Positions 1-7,691 of a stretch of 64,000 nt of DNA are shown in pieces; the first letter of the stretch is position 1; every line of letters starts with the position of its first letter. This DNA comes from Desulfobulbus elongatus DSM 2908 (lineage in GTDB: Bacteria; Desulfobacterota; Desulfobulbia; Desulfobulbales; Desulfobulbaceae). Below the pieces are notes generated by a model. That model saw nothing but the letters and a program-made list of their open reading frames with translations, had not been told where the DNA came from and did not search any database. The position numbers and the translations under genes are program-made. Location: contig NZ_JHZB01000005.1 of assembly GCF_000621145.1 (NCBI RefSeq), positions 120,086-184,085 of the forward strand, given 5' to 3'.

Positions 1-220
1 CGCTACGCAGTTGATGGGCCTTGGCATGCACCGCCTCGCTGACCTCGGGGTTGAAGACCACCTGGGTCACGCCCCACCGGTCGCGCAGGTCGATGAAGAT
101 GACCCCGCCGTGGTCCCGGCGGCGGAGCACCCAGCCCATGAGGGTGGTTTCCCTGTCGATGTCGCCCAGGCCGAGGTCGTTGCAGGTGTGTGTGCGCCGC
201 AGCGCTCCCATTGATTCCAT
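1..220 (-). CDS. aspS: aspartyl-tRNA synthetase, N-terminal part (cut by window edge)
   Basis: The 73 visible codons encode the start of the enzyme that charges tRNA-Asp (or tRNA-Asp/Asn). The protein opens with the N-terminal anticodon-binding OB-fold; [19 protein letters not shown] near residues 29-47 and the following [10 protein letters not shown] are typical of bacterial AspRS. The ATG at 220 is preferred because GGAGAA lies about 8 nt upstream; a second in-frame ATG at 211 is too far from it. hisS lies directly upstream on the same strand with a 96-base gap, a common hisS-aspS arrangement that suggests co-transcription. The catalytic domain lies outside the window, so the discriminating or non-discriminating type cannot be judged. 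Confidence 0.93.
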   Translation of the reverse strand, partial: MESMGALRRTHTCNDLGLGDIDRETTLMGWVLRRRDHGGVIFIDLRDRWGVTQVVFNPEVSEAVHAKAHQLRS

Positions 221-316
221 GTTTCGTTCTCCGTATGATAGGCCGGGACCGCTTCGAGGTTGTCCCGGAAGGTAGCTGTTCTAAGGCCGGTTGGCTGCTG
301 TGCCGTGCATCTGCGC

Positions 317-1597
317 TCAGCCAGAGGTTGCGGCCGTCCCCACCAGAGCGAGCAGACGCCGCGCCTGCTCCTCGGGGGAGCCGTTCAGGGTAAAAGTCCG
401 CTGTTCCTGGGTCCGCATGTCACGGAGGATCGCCTCGCCCCGCGCCCATTCGTCCTCGCCGACAATGAGGGTGAAGCGGGCGTTGCTCCGGCCAGCCTGC
501 TTGAGCTGCGCCTTGAGGCTGCGGCCGCTGTAGTCGATGGCCGCCTTGGCGCCCTGCTGCCGCAGGGCATGAACCAACTGGCCGCAAGGGGCGAGAAGGG
601 CGGTGCCGAGGGCGGCCACGAAGAGATCCGTGCTCGGGGCCGCAAGCGAATTGTTGGCTTGCTGCTCCATCAGCAGGACCAGGCGTTCCAGACCCATGGC
701 GAAACCGATGCCGGAGAGCGGCGGACCGCCCAGTTGTTCGATCAGGCCGTCGTAGCGCCCCCCGGCGCCGACGGCTGCCTGCGCGCCGAGATCGGTGGTG
801 AGGAACTCGAAGGTGGTGCGGGTGTAATAGTCGAGGCCGCGGACCATGAACCGGTTGATGCGGAAGGGGATGCGCAGTTCTTCCAGCGCGGTGCGGACTT
901 CGAGGAAATGGCGGTCGCAGTCGGGGCAGAGCGTTTCCAGCAGCGAGGGCGCTTCCTGGACCACGGCGCGGCAGGACGGTTTCTTGCAGTCGAGCACCCG
1001 CAGCGGATTGGTGCGGGTGCGGCGCTGGCAATCGTCGCACAAAACCTCGCGCCGCTGTTCGAGGAAGGCGACCAGCCGCTCCTTGAACGGCGGCCGGCAG
1101 ACCGGGCACCCCAGGGAGTTCAGTTCCAGGCTGACGGTCAGGCCCAGTTCGTCCAGCAGCATCCGGCCCATGGCGATCAGCTCGGCGTCGACCCGGGGCT
1201 CGGCCGCGCCGATGATTTCGGCGTCCAGTTGATGAAACTGCCGCAGGCGGCCCTTTTGCGGCCGCTCGTGCCGGAACATCGGGCCGATGGTGTAGAGGCG
1301 CTGCACCGGCTGCTGCACATGGAGGCCGTGCTCGATGAAGGCGCGCATGATCGAGGCGGTGGCCTCGGGCCGCATGGTGATGCCCTTGTCGGCAAAGGTA
1401 TACATTTCCTTTTCCACCACATCGGTGGCCTCGCCGATGGAACGAACGAAAAGTTCGGTCTTTTCCAGGATGGGCATCCGGATCTCCTGGAAACCGAACC
1501 GTTCGAAAATATCCCGTGCCCGTTGTTCGATGGACTGCCACCGGCCGACGGCCTCGGGTAGGATGTCTTTGAACCCGTTGATTGCTTGAATTTTCAA
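317..1597 (-). CDS. hisS: histidyl-tRNA synthetase
   Basis: Class II synthetase that charges tRNA-His in the cytoplasm; 426 residues, normal for a bacterial HisRS. The N-terminus (KIQAINGFKDILP) is the family signature before motif 1. The histidine-binding motifs are visible: RGLDYYTRTTFEF and GGRYDGLIEQLGG, then the motif 3 region GIGFAMGLERLVLLM. A four-Cys insert, with CPVC, CDDCQRR and a later CPDCDRH, may bind zinc. The start is TTG at 1597, with GGAG six bases upstream (GGAGTATATC-TTG). The C-terminal anticodon-binding domain (TDLFVAALG to the end) is complete. aspS follows downstream. Confidence 0.97.
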   Translation of the reverse strand: MKIQAINGFKDILPEAVGRWQSIEQRARDIFERFGFQEIRMPILEKTELFVRSIGEATDVVEKEMYTFADKGITMRPEATASIMRAFIEHGLHVQQPVQRLYTIGPMFRHERPQKGRLRQFHQLDAEIIGAAEPRVDAELIAMGRMLLDELGLTVSLELNSLGCPVCRPPFKERLVAFLEQRREVLCDDCQRRTRTNPLRVLDCKKPSCRAVVQEAPSLLETLCPDCDRHFLEVRTALEELRIPFRINRFMVRGLDYYTRTTFEFLTTDLGAQAAVGAGGRYDGLIEQLGGPPLSGIGFAMGLERLVLLMEQQANNSLAAPSTDLFVAALGTALLAPCGQLVHALRQQGAKAAIDYSGRSLKAQLKQAGRSNARFTLIVGEDEWARGEAILRDMRTQEQRTFTLNGSPEEQARRLLALVGTAATSG

Positions 1598-1672
1598 GAT
1601 ATACTCCAGAAAAACCGCGTGCGCGGCACCGCGTGCGCTTCACCCGTGGCGCCCGTGCCGGAAAAATTATAA

Positions 1673-1702
1673 AATCTAATCGAGAAAGGGGTGAAAAGTC
1701 AA
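1673..1702 (-). promoter_or_regulatory. predicted sigma70-type promoter for hisS-aspS
   Basis: Read on the minus strand, TTGACT (1702-1697) and TAGATT (1678-1673) are separated by 18 bases, pointing at hisS about 75 bases downstream. A second AT-rich stretch, TTTATAAT, lies just past it. The match is by eye to the -35/-10 consensus and is not proof of use. Confidence 0.4.
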
Positions 1703-1779
1703 GCCGATGTGGTCTGGTTGTGGTAGAATGTTTAAGATATGCATATTCTCCGTATCCGACGGCAAACCGGTCTCCATGC

Positions 1780-1808
1780 TTGACAAATGAGCGTGAGCCC
1801 GGCATTCT
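1780..1808 (+). promoter_or_regulatory. possible promoter for the NPD-type oxidoreductase
   Basis: TTGACA (1780-1785), a perfect -35, is followed after 17 bases by CATTCT (1803-1808), a weak -10, about 86 bases before the ATG at 1894. The 296-base gap 1598-1893 is a divergent promoter region with no convincing coding frame. Confidence 0.28.
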
Positions 1809-1893
1809 TTCTGCTTTTGATGCGGACGGCCATCGGGGATACGCAATATTTTCGATTTTTTTTCTGAAAGCAACACACGACCAAGAGGCTTGA

Positions 1894-2871
1894 ATGAAAC
1901 TGCCAGAACTCAAAATAGGTTCGTTCATCGCAAAAATTCCGATTATCCAGGGGGGGATGTCCATCCGGGTATCGACATCCGCCCTGGCGGTGCCGGTCGC
2001 CGAATGCGGCGGTATCGGCACCATCGGCGGTTCCGGCATCCCGGTGCCCGAGCTGCAGGAGGATATCCGCAAGGCCAAGAATGCCACCAAGGGGATCATT
2101 GCCGTCAACATCATGTACGCGATGAAGGATTTCTACGATCTGGTGATGGGCTCCATCGAGGCGGGCGCCGACATGATCATCACCGGGGCCGGATTTTCCC
2201 GCGACATCTTCAAGATCGGCAAGCGGTTCAACATCCCCATCGTGTCGATCGTGTCGTCGCCCGGTCTGGCCAGTCTGGCGGAAAAGCTGGGCGCGTCGGC
2301 GGTGATTGTCGAGGCGACCGAGGCCGGCGGCCATCTCGGCACCGATATTTCATTGCGCGACCTTTTTCCCTCGATCCGCAGGGTCATCTCCAAGATCCCC
2401 CTGATCGCCGCCGGCGGCATTACCGACGGCTTCGAGATGGCGGAAATGATGGATAAATACGGTGCCGACGGCGTGCAGGTCGCCTCCCGCTTCGTGCTGA
2501 GCAAGGAGTGCTCGGTGTCCGATGCCTTCAAGCAGGCGTTTCTGAAGGCCAAAAAGGAGGATATTGTTCTGGTGTCCTCGCCGGTGGGCATGCCCGGCCG
2601 GGCGATCAAGACGCCTTTCGTCGACAAGATGCTGAACAATGAAGACATTGCGGCCAAGAAATGCCTCTTCCAATGCCTGAAGAAATGCAATTACAAATAC
2701 TGCATCAGCGAACGCCTGATGGCGGCGTTCAGCGGCGATGTCGAAAACGGCCTGGTCTTCTCCGGTGCCAATACCTTCAAGATGAAAGAAATCCTTTCGG
2801 TCAGGGAGATTTTCGACAGCTTCGTCAAGGCGGCGGAGTCGGTGTACAAGGAAAAGTGCGCCGCCTACTGA
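1894..2871 (+). CDS. FMN-dependent NPD-family oxidoreductase (nitronate monooxygenase-like) with Cys-rich C-terminus
   Basis: A 325-residue TIM-barrel flavoprotein of the 2-nitropropane dioxygenase/FabK superfamily. Family marks are IIQGGMSIRVS near the N-terminus (FMN phosphate side), VEATEAGGHLG in the middle, and IPLIAAGGITDG then GADGVQVASRF in the C-terminal half of the barrel. After the barrel comes KKCLFQCLKKCNYKYC (about residues 256-271): four cysteines in a C-x3-C-x3-C-x4-C pattern that is not part of the basic fold and could hold a metal or Fe-S cluster. The start ATG at 1894 has AAGAGG upstream. Substrate is unknown: related proteins act on nitronates or as enoyl-ACP reductases, and neither can be chosen from sequence. 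It stands alone before pcnB. Confidence 0.85.
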   Translation: MKLPELKIGSFIAKIPIIQGGMSIRVSTSALAVPVAECGGIGTIGGSGIPVPELQEDIRKAKNATKGIIAVNIMYAMKDFYDLVMGSIEAGADMIITGAGFSRDIFKIGKRFNIPIVSIVSSPGLASLAEKLGASAVIVEATEAGGHLGTDISLRDLFPSIRRVISKIPLIAAGGITDGFEMAEMMDKYGADGVQVASRFVLSKECSVSDAFKQAFLKAKKEDIVLVSSPVGMPGRAIKTPFVDKMLNNEDIAAKKCLFQCLKKCNYKYCISERLMAAFSGDVENGLVFSGANTFKMKEILSVREIFDSFVKAAESVYKEKCAAY

Positions 2872-2921
2872 GTGGTGTTTGGCCGGCGTGATCCGTCAAG
2901 GTTCCCTTTTTCTCAGCTTGT

Positions 2922-4322
2922 ATGACAGTTGAGTCGCTCGAACAGGCATTCGTTGAGGATGCAAGCGGCGTGGCGCATGCCAGGGTGATTCCCGAGTCGG
3001 AGCACCCCATCCGCGAACACCAGCTTGACCGGGAAGCGCTGAAGGTGTTGTACCGCCTTCGCGACGCCGGCTTCAAGGGCTACCTGGTGGGGGGGGGGGT
3101 GCGCGATCTCTACCTTGGCCGCACTCCCAAGGATTTTGACATTTCCACCGACGCCCGTCCCGGCCAGTTGCGGCAGATGTTCCGCAACAGCCGCACCATC
3201 GGCCGCAGGTTTCGCCTGGTGCAGGTCTTTTTCCGGGGCAACAAGATCATCGAGGTGTCGACCCTCCGGTCGCGCAGCGAGTACGACATCGACGGCGAGG
3301 AGCAGGTGCTGCCGTCGAACAACACCTTCGGCACCCTGGAAGAGGATGCCTTCCGCCGTGACCTGACCATCAACTCCCTGTTCTACGAGATCGAACACCA
3401 CACCATCATCGATTACACCGGCGGCGTGCGCGACCTCGACGAGGGGATCATCCGGGTGGTCGGCGACCCGGACCGGCGGTTCACCAGGGACCCGGTGCGG
3501 ATGATGCGGGTGGTCCGCCATGCCGCCCGGACGGGATTCGCCATCGAAGAGGCAACCTTTGCCGCCTTGCGGGACCACAAGGACAAATTGGGCCTGTGCC
3601 CGCCCTCGCGCATCCGCGACGAAGTGCTGAAGGACCTGCAATCCGGGGCCAGCCGGCCCTGGGCCGAGCTGTGCATGGTCTCTGGCCTGTGGACCACGCT
3701 CTTTCCCCTCTATGCGTCCTTGCTCGAAGGGGAGCACGGCGAACGGATCCGCCACGAACTGGTGCGGGTTTTCACCGTGTTGGACCGGCTCCATGCCCGA
3801 CGCGAAGGGGAGGAGCCGGTCAAGATTCCCGAACACCTGCTCTTTGCCGCGCTGCTGCTGCCCTGGGCCTGCGAGCGGTTCGACCTGCCGGAGACCAATG
3901 TGCGCGGGGCGGGCTTTCATCTCTTGTCCCGCGCCATCCGCGAGGAGGTCGACACGGCCTTTGGCGAGCCGTTCAATGTGCAGCGCATGGCCAAGGAATC
4001 CCTGACCACCTTGCTGGTCAACCTTCCGACCTTCCACCACGCCCGCAGCCAGGGGAACGATCCCAAATGGCTGAAGAAAAAAAGCTATTACCGGGATTGC
4101 TCCCGTTTTTATGATATTTATCTGGAGTCGCAGGGGATCCCTGCCGTGAAAACCGAGCGGTTCGTGGTCGAGCGTACGGAAGAGGTCGAGGTGGTGGCGG
4201 CGATGCCGCCGATCACGGAAGGCGGCGGTGGCGGCGCCAGGAGCAAGGGCCGAAGCGGCATGAATCCCGCCTTCAGCAGCATCAAGACCGGGGTCTTCGG
4301 CCTGCGTCGTTCCCAGGAGTGA
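2922..4322 (+). CDS. pcnB: poly(A) polymerase I / CCA-adding-type nucleotidyltransferase
   Basis: A class II nucleotidyltransferase of the PcnB group, 466 residues. It adds 3' A tails to RNA, which promotes decay. The catalytic head has GYLVGGGVRDLYLGRTPKDFDIST (residues ~50-73), with the GG motif and the DFD carboxylates, followed by the RRDLTINSLFYEI and DPVRMMRVVRHAARTGF motifs. The tail is basic (ARSKGRSGMNPAF), as in PcnB rather than CCA-adding enzymes. The GGG motif is encoded by an unbroken run of 11 G at 3089-3099. The ATG at 2922 has no clear ribosome site; GTG at codon 17, after GAGG, is an alternative. Confidence 0.9.
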   Translation: MTVESLEQAFVEDASGVAHARVIPESEHPIREHQLDREALKVLYRLRDAGFKGYLVGGGVRDLYLGRTPKDFDISTDARPGQLRQMFRNSRTIGRRFRLVQVFFRGNKIIEVSTLRSRSEYDIDGEEQVLPSNNTFGTLEEDAFRRDLTINSLFYEIEHHTIIDYTGGVRDLDEGIIRVVGDPDRRFTRDPVRMMRVVRHAARTGFAIEEATFAALRDHKDKLGLCPPSRIRDEVLKDLQSGASRPWAELCMVSGLWTTLFPLYASLLEGEHGERIRHELVRVFTVLDRLHARREGEEPVKIPEHLLFAALLLPWACERFDLPETNVRGAGFHLLSRAIREEVDTAFGEPFNVQRMAKESLTTLLVNLPTFHHARSQGNDPKWLKKKSYYRDCSRFYDIYLESQGIPAVKTERFVVERTEEVEVVAAMPPITEGGGGGARSKGRSGMNPAFSSIKTGVFGLRRSQE

Positions 4323-4340
4323 CCGGCCGGGAGGAACCCA

Positions 4341-5072
4341 TTGCGATTTCTGCTCTATAATATCCGCTATGCCACGGGGCAGGGCGGCCGTTTCCACTTT
4401 CCCTTTCCCTACGCCGGCTACCTGCGGCGTTCCCGCGGAAATTTCGATAAAATCGTCGAATTTGTCGCCGCCGTGCAGCCCGATGTCATGGGGCTGGTCG
4501 AGGTCGATGGCGGCTCGTTTCGTACCGACCGGCTGTGCCAGGCGGAGATGATCGCCAGGCAGTTGGGATATTATCATGTTGTCGAGACCAAGTACGGCTC
4601 GGGTTCGATGGTGCAGAGATTGCCCCTGCTCAGGGAACAGGGCAATGCCGTGCTCACCCGGATGCCGATTGTCAGTCACCGCTTCCACTATTTCGACGAA
4701 GGGGTCAAGCGCCTTGTCATCCAGGTCTGCACCGAACACCTCACCGTTTTCCTCGTCCACCTCTCCCTGACCTACCGCAACCGGCAGTATCAGTTGGAAC
4801 GGTTGTACAAACTGATCCGCTCGGTCGACCGGCCGATGATTTTGGCCGGCGATTTCAATGTGCTGTGGGGCATGCGGGAGCTGGAGCTGTTTCTCGGCGC
4901 CACCGGTCTGGTCAGCGCCAATCCGGAGAAAAAACCCTCCTACCCCAGTCGCGCCCCGAAGCGGGAACTCGATTTCATTCTCCACAGTCCGGAACTCAAG
5001 GTGGTTCAGTTCCAGATTCCGCCGGTGACCTATTCCGACCACGCCCCCCTGATCTGCGATTTTGTGTTGTGA
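4341..5072 (+). CDS. endonuclease/exonuclease/phosphatase (EEP) family hydrolase
   Basis: A 243-residue metal-dependent phosphoesterase of the DNase I/EEP fold. Conserved elements in order are LLYNIRYATG (Asn), VMGLVEVDGGSF (metal-binding Glu), ILAGDFNVLWG (GDFN catalytic motif), LDFILHSPEL, and the terminal SDHAPL catalytic His. There is no signal peptide. The start is TTG at 4341 with GAGGAACCCA just before it, 18 bases after pcnB, so both probably share a transcript. The substrate (nucleic acid, phospholipid or other phosphodiester) is not evident; it is not a clear match to ExoIII. Confidence 0.82.
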   Translation: MRFLLYNIRYATGQGGRFHFPFPYAGYLRRSRGNFDKIVEFVAAVQPDVMGLVEVDGGSFRTDRLCQAEMIARQLGYYHVVETKYGSGSMVQRLPLLREQGNAVLTRMPIVSHRFHYFDEGVKRLVIQVCTEHLTVFLVHLSLTYRNRQYQLERLYKLIRSVDRPMILAGDFNVLWGMRELELFLGATGLVSANPEKKPSYPSRAPKRELDFILHSPELKVVQFQIPPVTYSDHAPLICDFVL

Positions 5073-5107
5073 TCGGAAGCCGGAGGCCCGTTCGGTGAGG
5101 TTTTGCC

Positions 5108-5872
5108 TCAAACGGTGGGCGGCAGGCCGATGAAGGAGCCGTTTCTGCCGGTGACGCCGCCGGTCGCCGTGCGGGCGCGGCGGTAGGAGAAAAACTGCGG
5201 ATTGCAGCGGGTGCACAGGCCGGCCACGTCGATGTGTTCGGGGAGAACGCCGGCGTCGAGCAGTTGCCTGCGGCTGATGCTCCAGAAGTCGAAGTGGTGC
5301 GGCCGGACCTGAAAGGCGTGCATCCAGGCGGGCAGCTCTTTGCGGTAATGGATGAACTCGGCGCAGCAGGGCCCCAGGGATGGGCTGATGGCCGCCCGCA
5401 GGCTGGCTGGGGCGATCCCGTACTCGGCGTGCAGGCAGTGGATGGTCTTGCCGATGAGATCGAGCACGCTGCCGCGCCAGCCGCAGTGGATGGCGGCGAC
5501 GATCCCCGCTGCCGGCGCCGCGAGCAGGACGGCTTGGCAGTCGGCCTGCTGGATCAAGACGCCGGTGTCGGGCAGGGATGTAATCAGGGCGTCGTAGCCT
5601 TCAGGTTCCTCCTGGAAATATTTTCGGTCGTCGACCCGGAGGATGCGGTCGCCATGGACCTGGCGGACCGAGACCAGATGGCGCAGGCCCAGAGCCGCCA
5701 GAGCGCGTGCCCGGTTGGCGTGCACCCGTTCGGCCTGGTCGCCGACGGAATGGCTGAGGTTGAGGGAGGCGAACGGCGGCTCGCTCGTGCCGCCGGCGCA
5801 GGTGAACATGCCGTGGGGCACGGGCAGCAGGAGGCTGGTGTAATGGGGAAGCGGCGATTGGTGCAGGCGCAT
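5108..5872 (-). CDS. pgeF: multicopper-oxidase-like (laccase domain) purine nucleoside phosphorylase / peptidoglycan editing factor PgeF
   Basis: A 254-residue protein of the YfiH/DUF152 family. Members have been shown to act on purine nucleosides or to remove mis-incorporated residues from peptidoglycan precursors. The zinc ligand set is visible: VRQVHGDRI (His), ADCQAVLLAAP (Cys) and AAIHCGWRG (His). The last part, SLGPCCAEF then CTRCNPQFFSYRRA, is also family-typical. It converges with the EEP gene. Its start lies just beyond the hairpin terminator of the upstream porin gene, so it probably has its own promoter in a very short space or relies on read-through. Confidence 0.88.
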   Translation of the reverse strand: MRLHQSPLPHYTSLLLPVPHGMFTCAGGTSEPPFASLNLSHSVGDQAERVHANRARALAALGLRHLVSVRQVHGDRILRVDDRKYFQEEPEGYDALITSLPDTGVLIQQADCQAVLLAAPAAGIVAAIHCGWRGSVLDLIGKTIHCLHAEYGIAPASLRAAISPSLGPCCAEFIHYRKELPAWMHAFQVRPHHFDFWSISRRQLLDAGVLPEHIDVAGLCTRCNPQFFSYRRARTATGGVTGRNGSFIGLPPTV

Positions 5873-5884
5873 GGGGCCTCATCG

Positions 5885-5920
5885 ATACAAAAGGAAGGCT
5901 TTTCAGCCTTCCTTTTGTAT
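5885..5920 (-). terminator. rho-independent terminator of the porin gene
   Basis: A perfect 15-bp inverted repeat: ATACAAAAGGAAGGC (5885-5899) and its complement at 5906-5920 around a TTTTCA loop. It lies 24 bases past the porin stop on the minus strand; the stem base carries the A/T runs, so it could work in both directions. Confidence 0.8.
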
Positions 5921-5943
5921 TCGGGAACAGGATCGCCCGTACA

Positions 5944-7455
5944 TCAGAAATAGGCCTCGAAGGTCAGGTAGACCTGATTGGCGCTTTCAACCGGGTTCTG
6001 TCCCAGCATCTGGAGTTGGGCTTGCTCGCTACCCAGGTCGTAGGGCTTCATGTTCCAGTCGAAATAACCGGAATAATCGTAGTCGTAATACTGCCAGCCC
6101 AGCCGGATGAAGGTCTTGGCGAATTTCGAGATCGCCTCGCCGGTGGGGAGATCGTAGATCAGGTAGAGTTCGTAGGCACTACCCCGGGTCGCCAGTTTCG
6201 ACATGTAGATATCGTCGTGGCCGGGCGAAAAGGAAACCCAGTATTGCGAACCATAGTTGTATTCCGCGCCGATCCTGAGGCCGATATTGTCCATGTCGTA
6301 GCGGATGCCGGTGTAAAACGAATACCCGTTTTCAGAGCCGGTGTTGTTCGTCCCGCTGAAAGGATCGTTGAACATGCCGTTGTCGTTGGGATCCGTCCGG
6401 CTCCAGCCCCCGGCGACGAAGTAGTTGAGGTCTTTGTGTTTATCCATGTAGACGGCGCTGGTGTGGTAAATATTGCCGACGTTTTTCCTCACGCCATAGC
6501 CGCCTTCATCCGGAGGAAAGGCGGCGCCGTAATTGACGAAATCGCTGCTGAAGGCGGGATAGTTGAACAGATTGAAGGCGCCGAAAACCTGGACATTGAG
6601 AAAACGCGGGCCCTGCTTGAACACATCCCAACTGAATCCGGCAAAATCCGTGTCGTTGTTCCAGAGGGGATCGGTGTCGGACTGGAGGCCGCTCTCGAAG
6701 CCGCGACCATAGCAGAAGCGAATCCGGCCTTCGCCCAGGGCGTCGTTGTCCCAATCATAGCCGTATCCCAGAGAAAGGCCATCAAAAGGATAGTCCATGT
6801 AGGCCACCGGGGTCGCCATCCGCTCCTCGTAATTCATGCGGAGCTGGGCGGGCGGACCGTCAGAGGTGGGCCGCCGGCCGATGGAGAACCAGACCGGCGC
6901 GCCGCCGATATTGTTCCAGTTGATAAAGGCACGGTCGACGTACAGCGCGCTGTCGTCGGGGGTGCGGGTGGTGTTGCCGTCAAAAATGGGGAACCCTCCG
7001 CCCAGGCCGTCCGGGGTGGATTCCATGCCCCAGGCCTTGTACATGGCAAGGCGGCCCTTGAATTCGACATCCTCGGTCGCCTTGACCCGCATGTTGAGCC
7101 TGAGCCGGTTGGTGAGAATGGTGTCGTTTTCCTGGTCGCCTCCCGCGGCAAAGAGATTGTCCGCCTTGTAATAATCTCCCCTGGCCCTGAAATCGCCGTC
7201 AAACTGGAAACGGGAAGCGAGATCCCATTTTTCCGATTTTTCTTCGAGCATGGTATCCATGCTGTCGACCTTGTCACCGTATTGGGTGATGGTTTCGTTC
7301 TGCCTGCCCACCTGGGCTTTCAGCTCTTCCAGTTGCCGCTCCAGTGCCTCGATCTTGCGTTCCAGGTCTGCCTGGCTCCGGCCATCGGCGGCAACGGCAA
7401 AGGCCGGTAAGGCAACAAGTCCGACAGCGGCCAGTGAGGCAATTTTTTTCACCAT
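5944..7455 (-). CDS. outer-membrane porin-like protein (DUF3373-like)
   Basis: A 503-residue exported protein. A Sec signal peptide (MVKKIASLAAVGLVALPAFAVAA) is followed by a coiled coil (ADLERKIEALERQLEELKAQ, about residues 29-48), which in such porins may form a periplasmic stalk or peptidoglycan contact. The rest alternates aromatic and polar residues like a beta-barrel and ends in ...YLTFEAYF; a terminal Phe is the usual outer-membrane assembly signal. The overall pattern resembles DUF3373 proteins of Delta- and Epsilonproteobacteria. GGAGGG lies before the ATG and a strong terminator follows, so it is a single-gene unit. The transported solute is unknown. Confidence 0.8.
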   Translation of the reverse strand: MVKKIASLAAVGLVALPAFAVAADGRSQADLERKIEALERQLEELKAQVGRQNETITQYGDKVDSMDTMLEEKSEKWDLASRFQFDGDFRARGDYYKADNLFAAGGDQENDTILTNRLRLNMRVKATEDVEFKGRLAMYKAWGMESTPDGLGGGFPIFDGNTTRTPDDSALYVDRAFINWNNIGGAPVWFSIGRRPTSDGPPAQLRMNYEERMATPVAYMDYPFDGLSLGYGYDWDNDALGEGRIRFCYGRGFESGLQSDTDPLWNNDTDFAGFSWDVFKQGPRFLNVQVFGAFNLFNYPAFSSDFVNYGAAFPPDEGGYGVRKNVGNIYHTSAVYMDKHKDLNYFVAGGWSRTDPNDNGMFNDPFSGTNNTGSENGYSFYTGIRYDMDNIGLRIGAEYNYGSQYWVSFSPGHDDIYMSKLATRGSAYELYLIYDLPTGEAISKFAKTFIRLGWQYYDYDYSGYFDWNMKPYDLGSEQAQLQMLGQNPVESANQVYLTFEAYF

Positions 7456-7646
7456 GTTCCCTCCCTTTCATGCGCGTCCCGCGTCCGGGCCCGCCAATGC
7501 GTTCGCGCTGACAGCCCGCGTCACGAGATCCTTGGCAATGAAAATAGGTAAGATTCCTGAATTCACGCCAACAGTATCTATCGTGCTTGACGGGGAATGT
7601 CAATTGCACAGCAACGGAGAGAAAAAATGAAACCGGACGATGCGGC

Positions 7647-7678
7647 AAAAAAAGCCGGACGGCAGTGCCGCCCGGCTT
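7647..7678 (-). terminator. rho-independent terminator of clpA
   Basis: On the minus strand, a GC-rich hairpin (AAGCCGG at 7652-7658 pairing with CCGGCTT at 7672-7678, plus an inner CGGC/GCCG pairing) runs into seven T. It begins 13 bases past the clpA stop. The 236-base gap 7456-7691 holds nothing else recognisable apart from the porin promoter region. Confidence 0.78.
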
Positions 7679-7691
7679 GGAGGAGGGGAAT

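Noticed and set aside
260..1561. A 433-codon frame on the plus strand over hisS
   Set aside because: Antisense shadow of hisS with biased composition; all conserved motifs are on the minus strand.
5073..5107. Small hairpin GAGG-TTTTG-CCTC between the EEP gene and pgeF
   Set aside because: Stem of four pairs only and within the pgeF end; too weak to call a terminator.
2913..5216. A 767-codon frame on the minus strand over pcnB and the EEP gene
   Set aside because: Spans two real plus-strand genes and has no recognisable domain.
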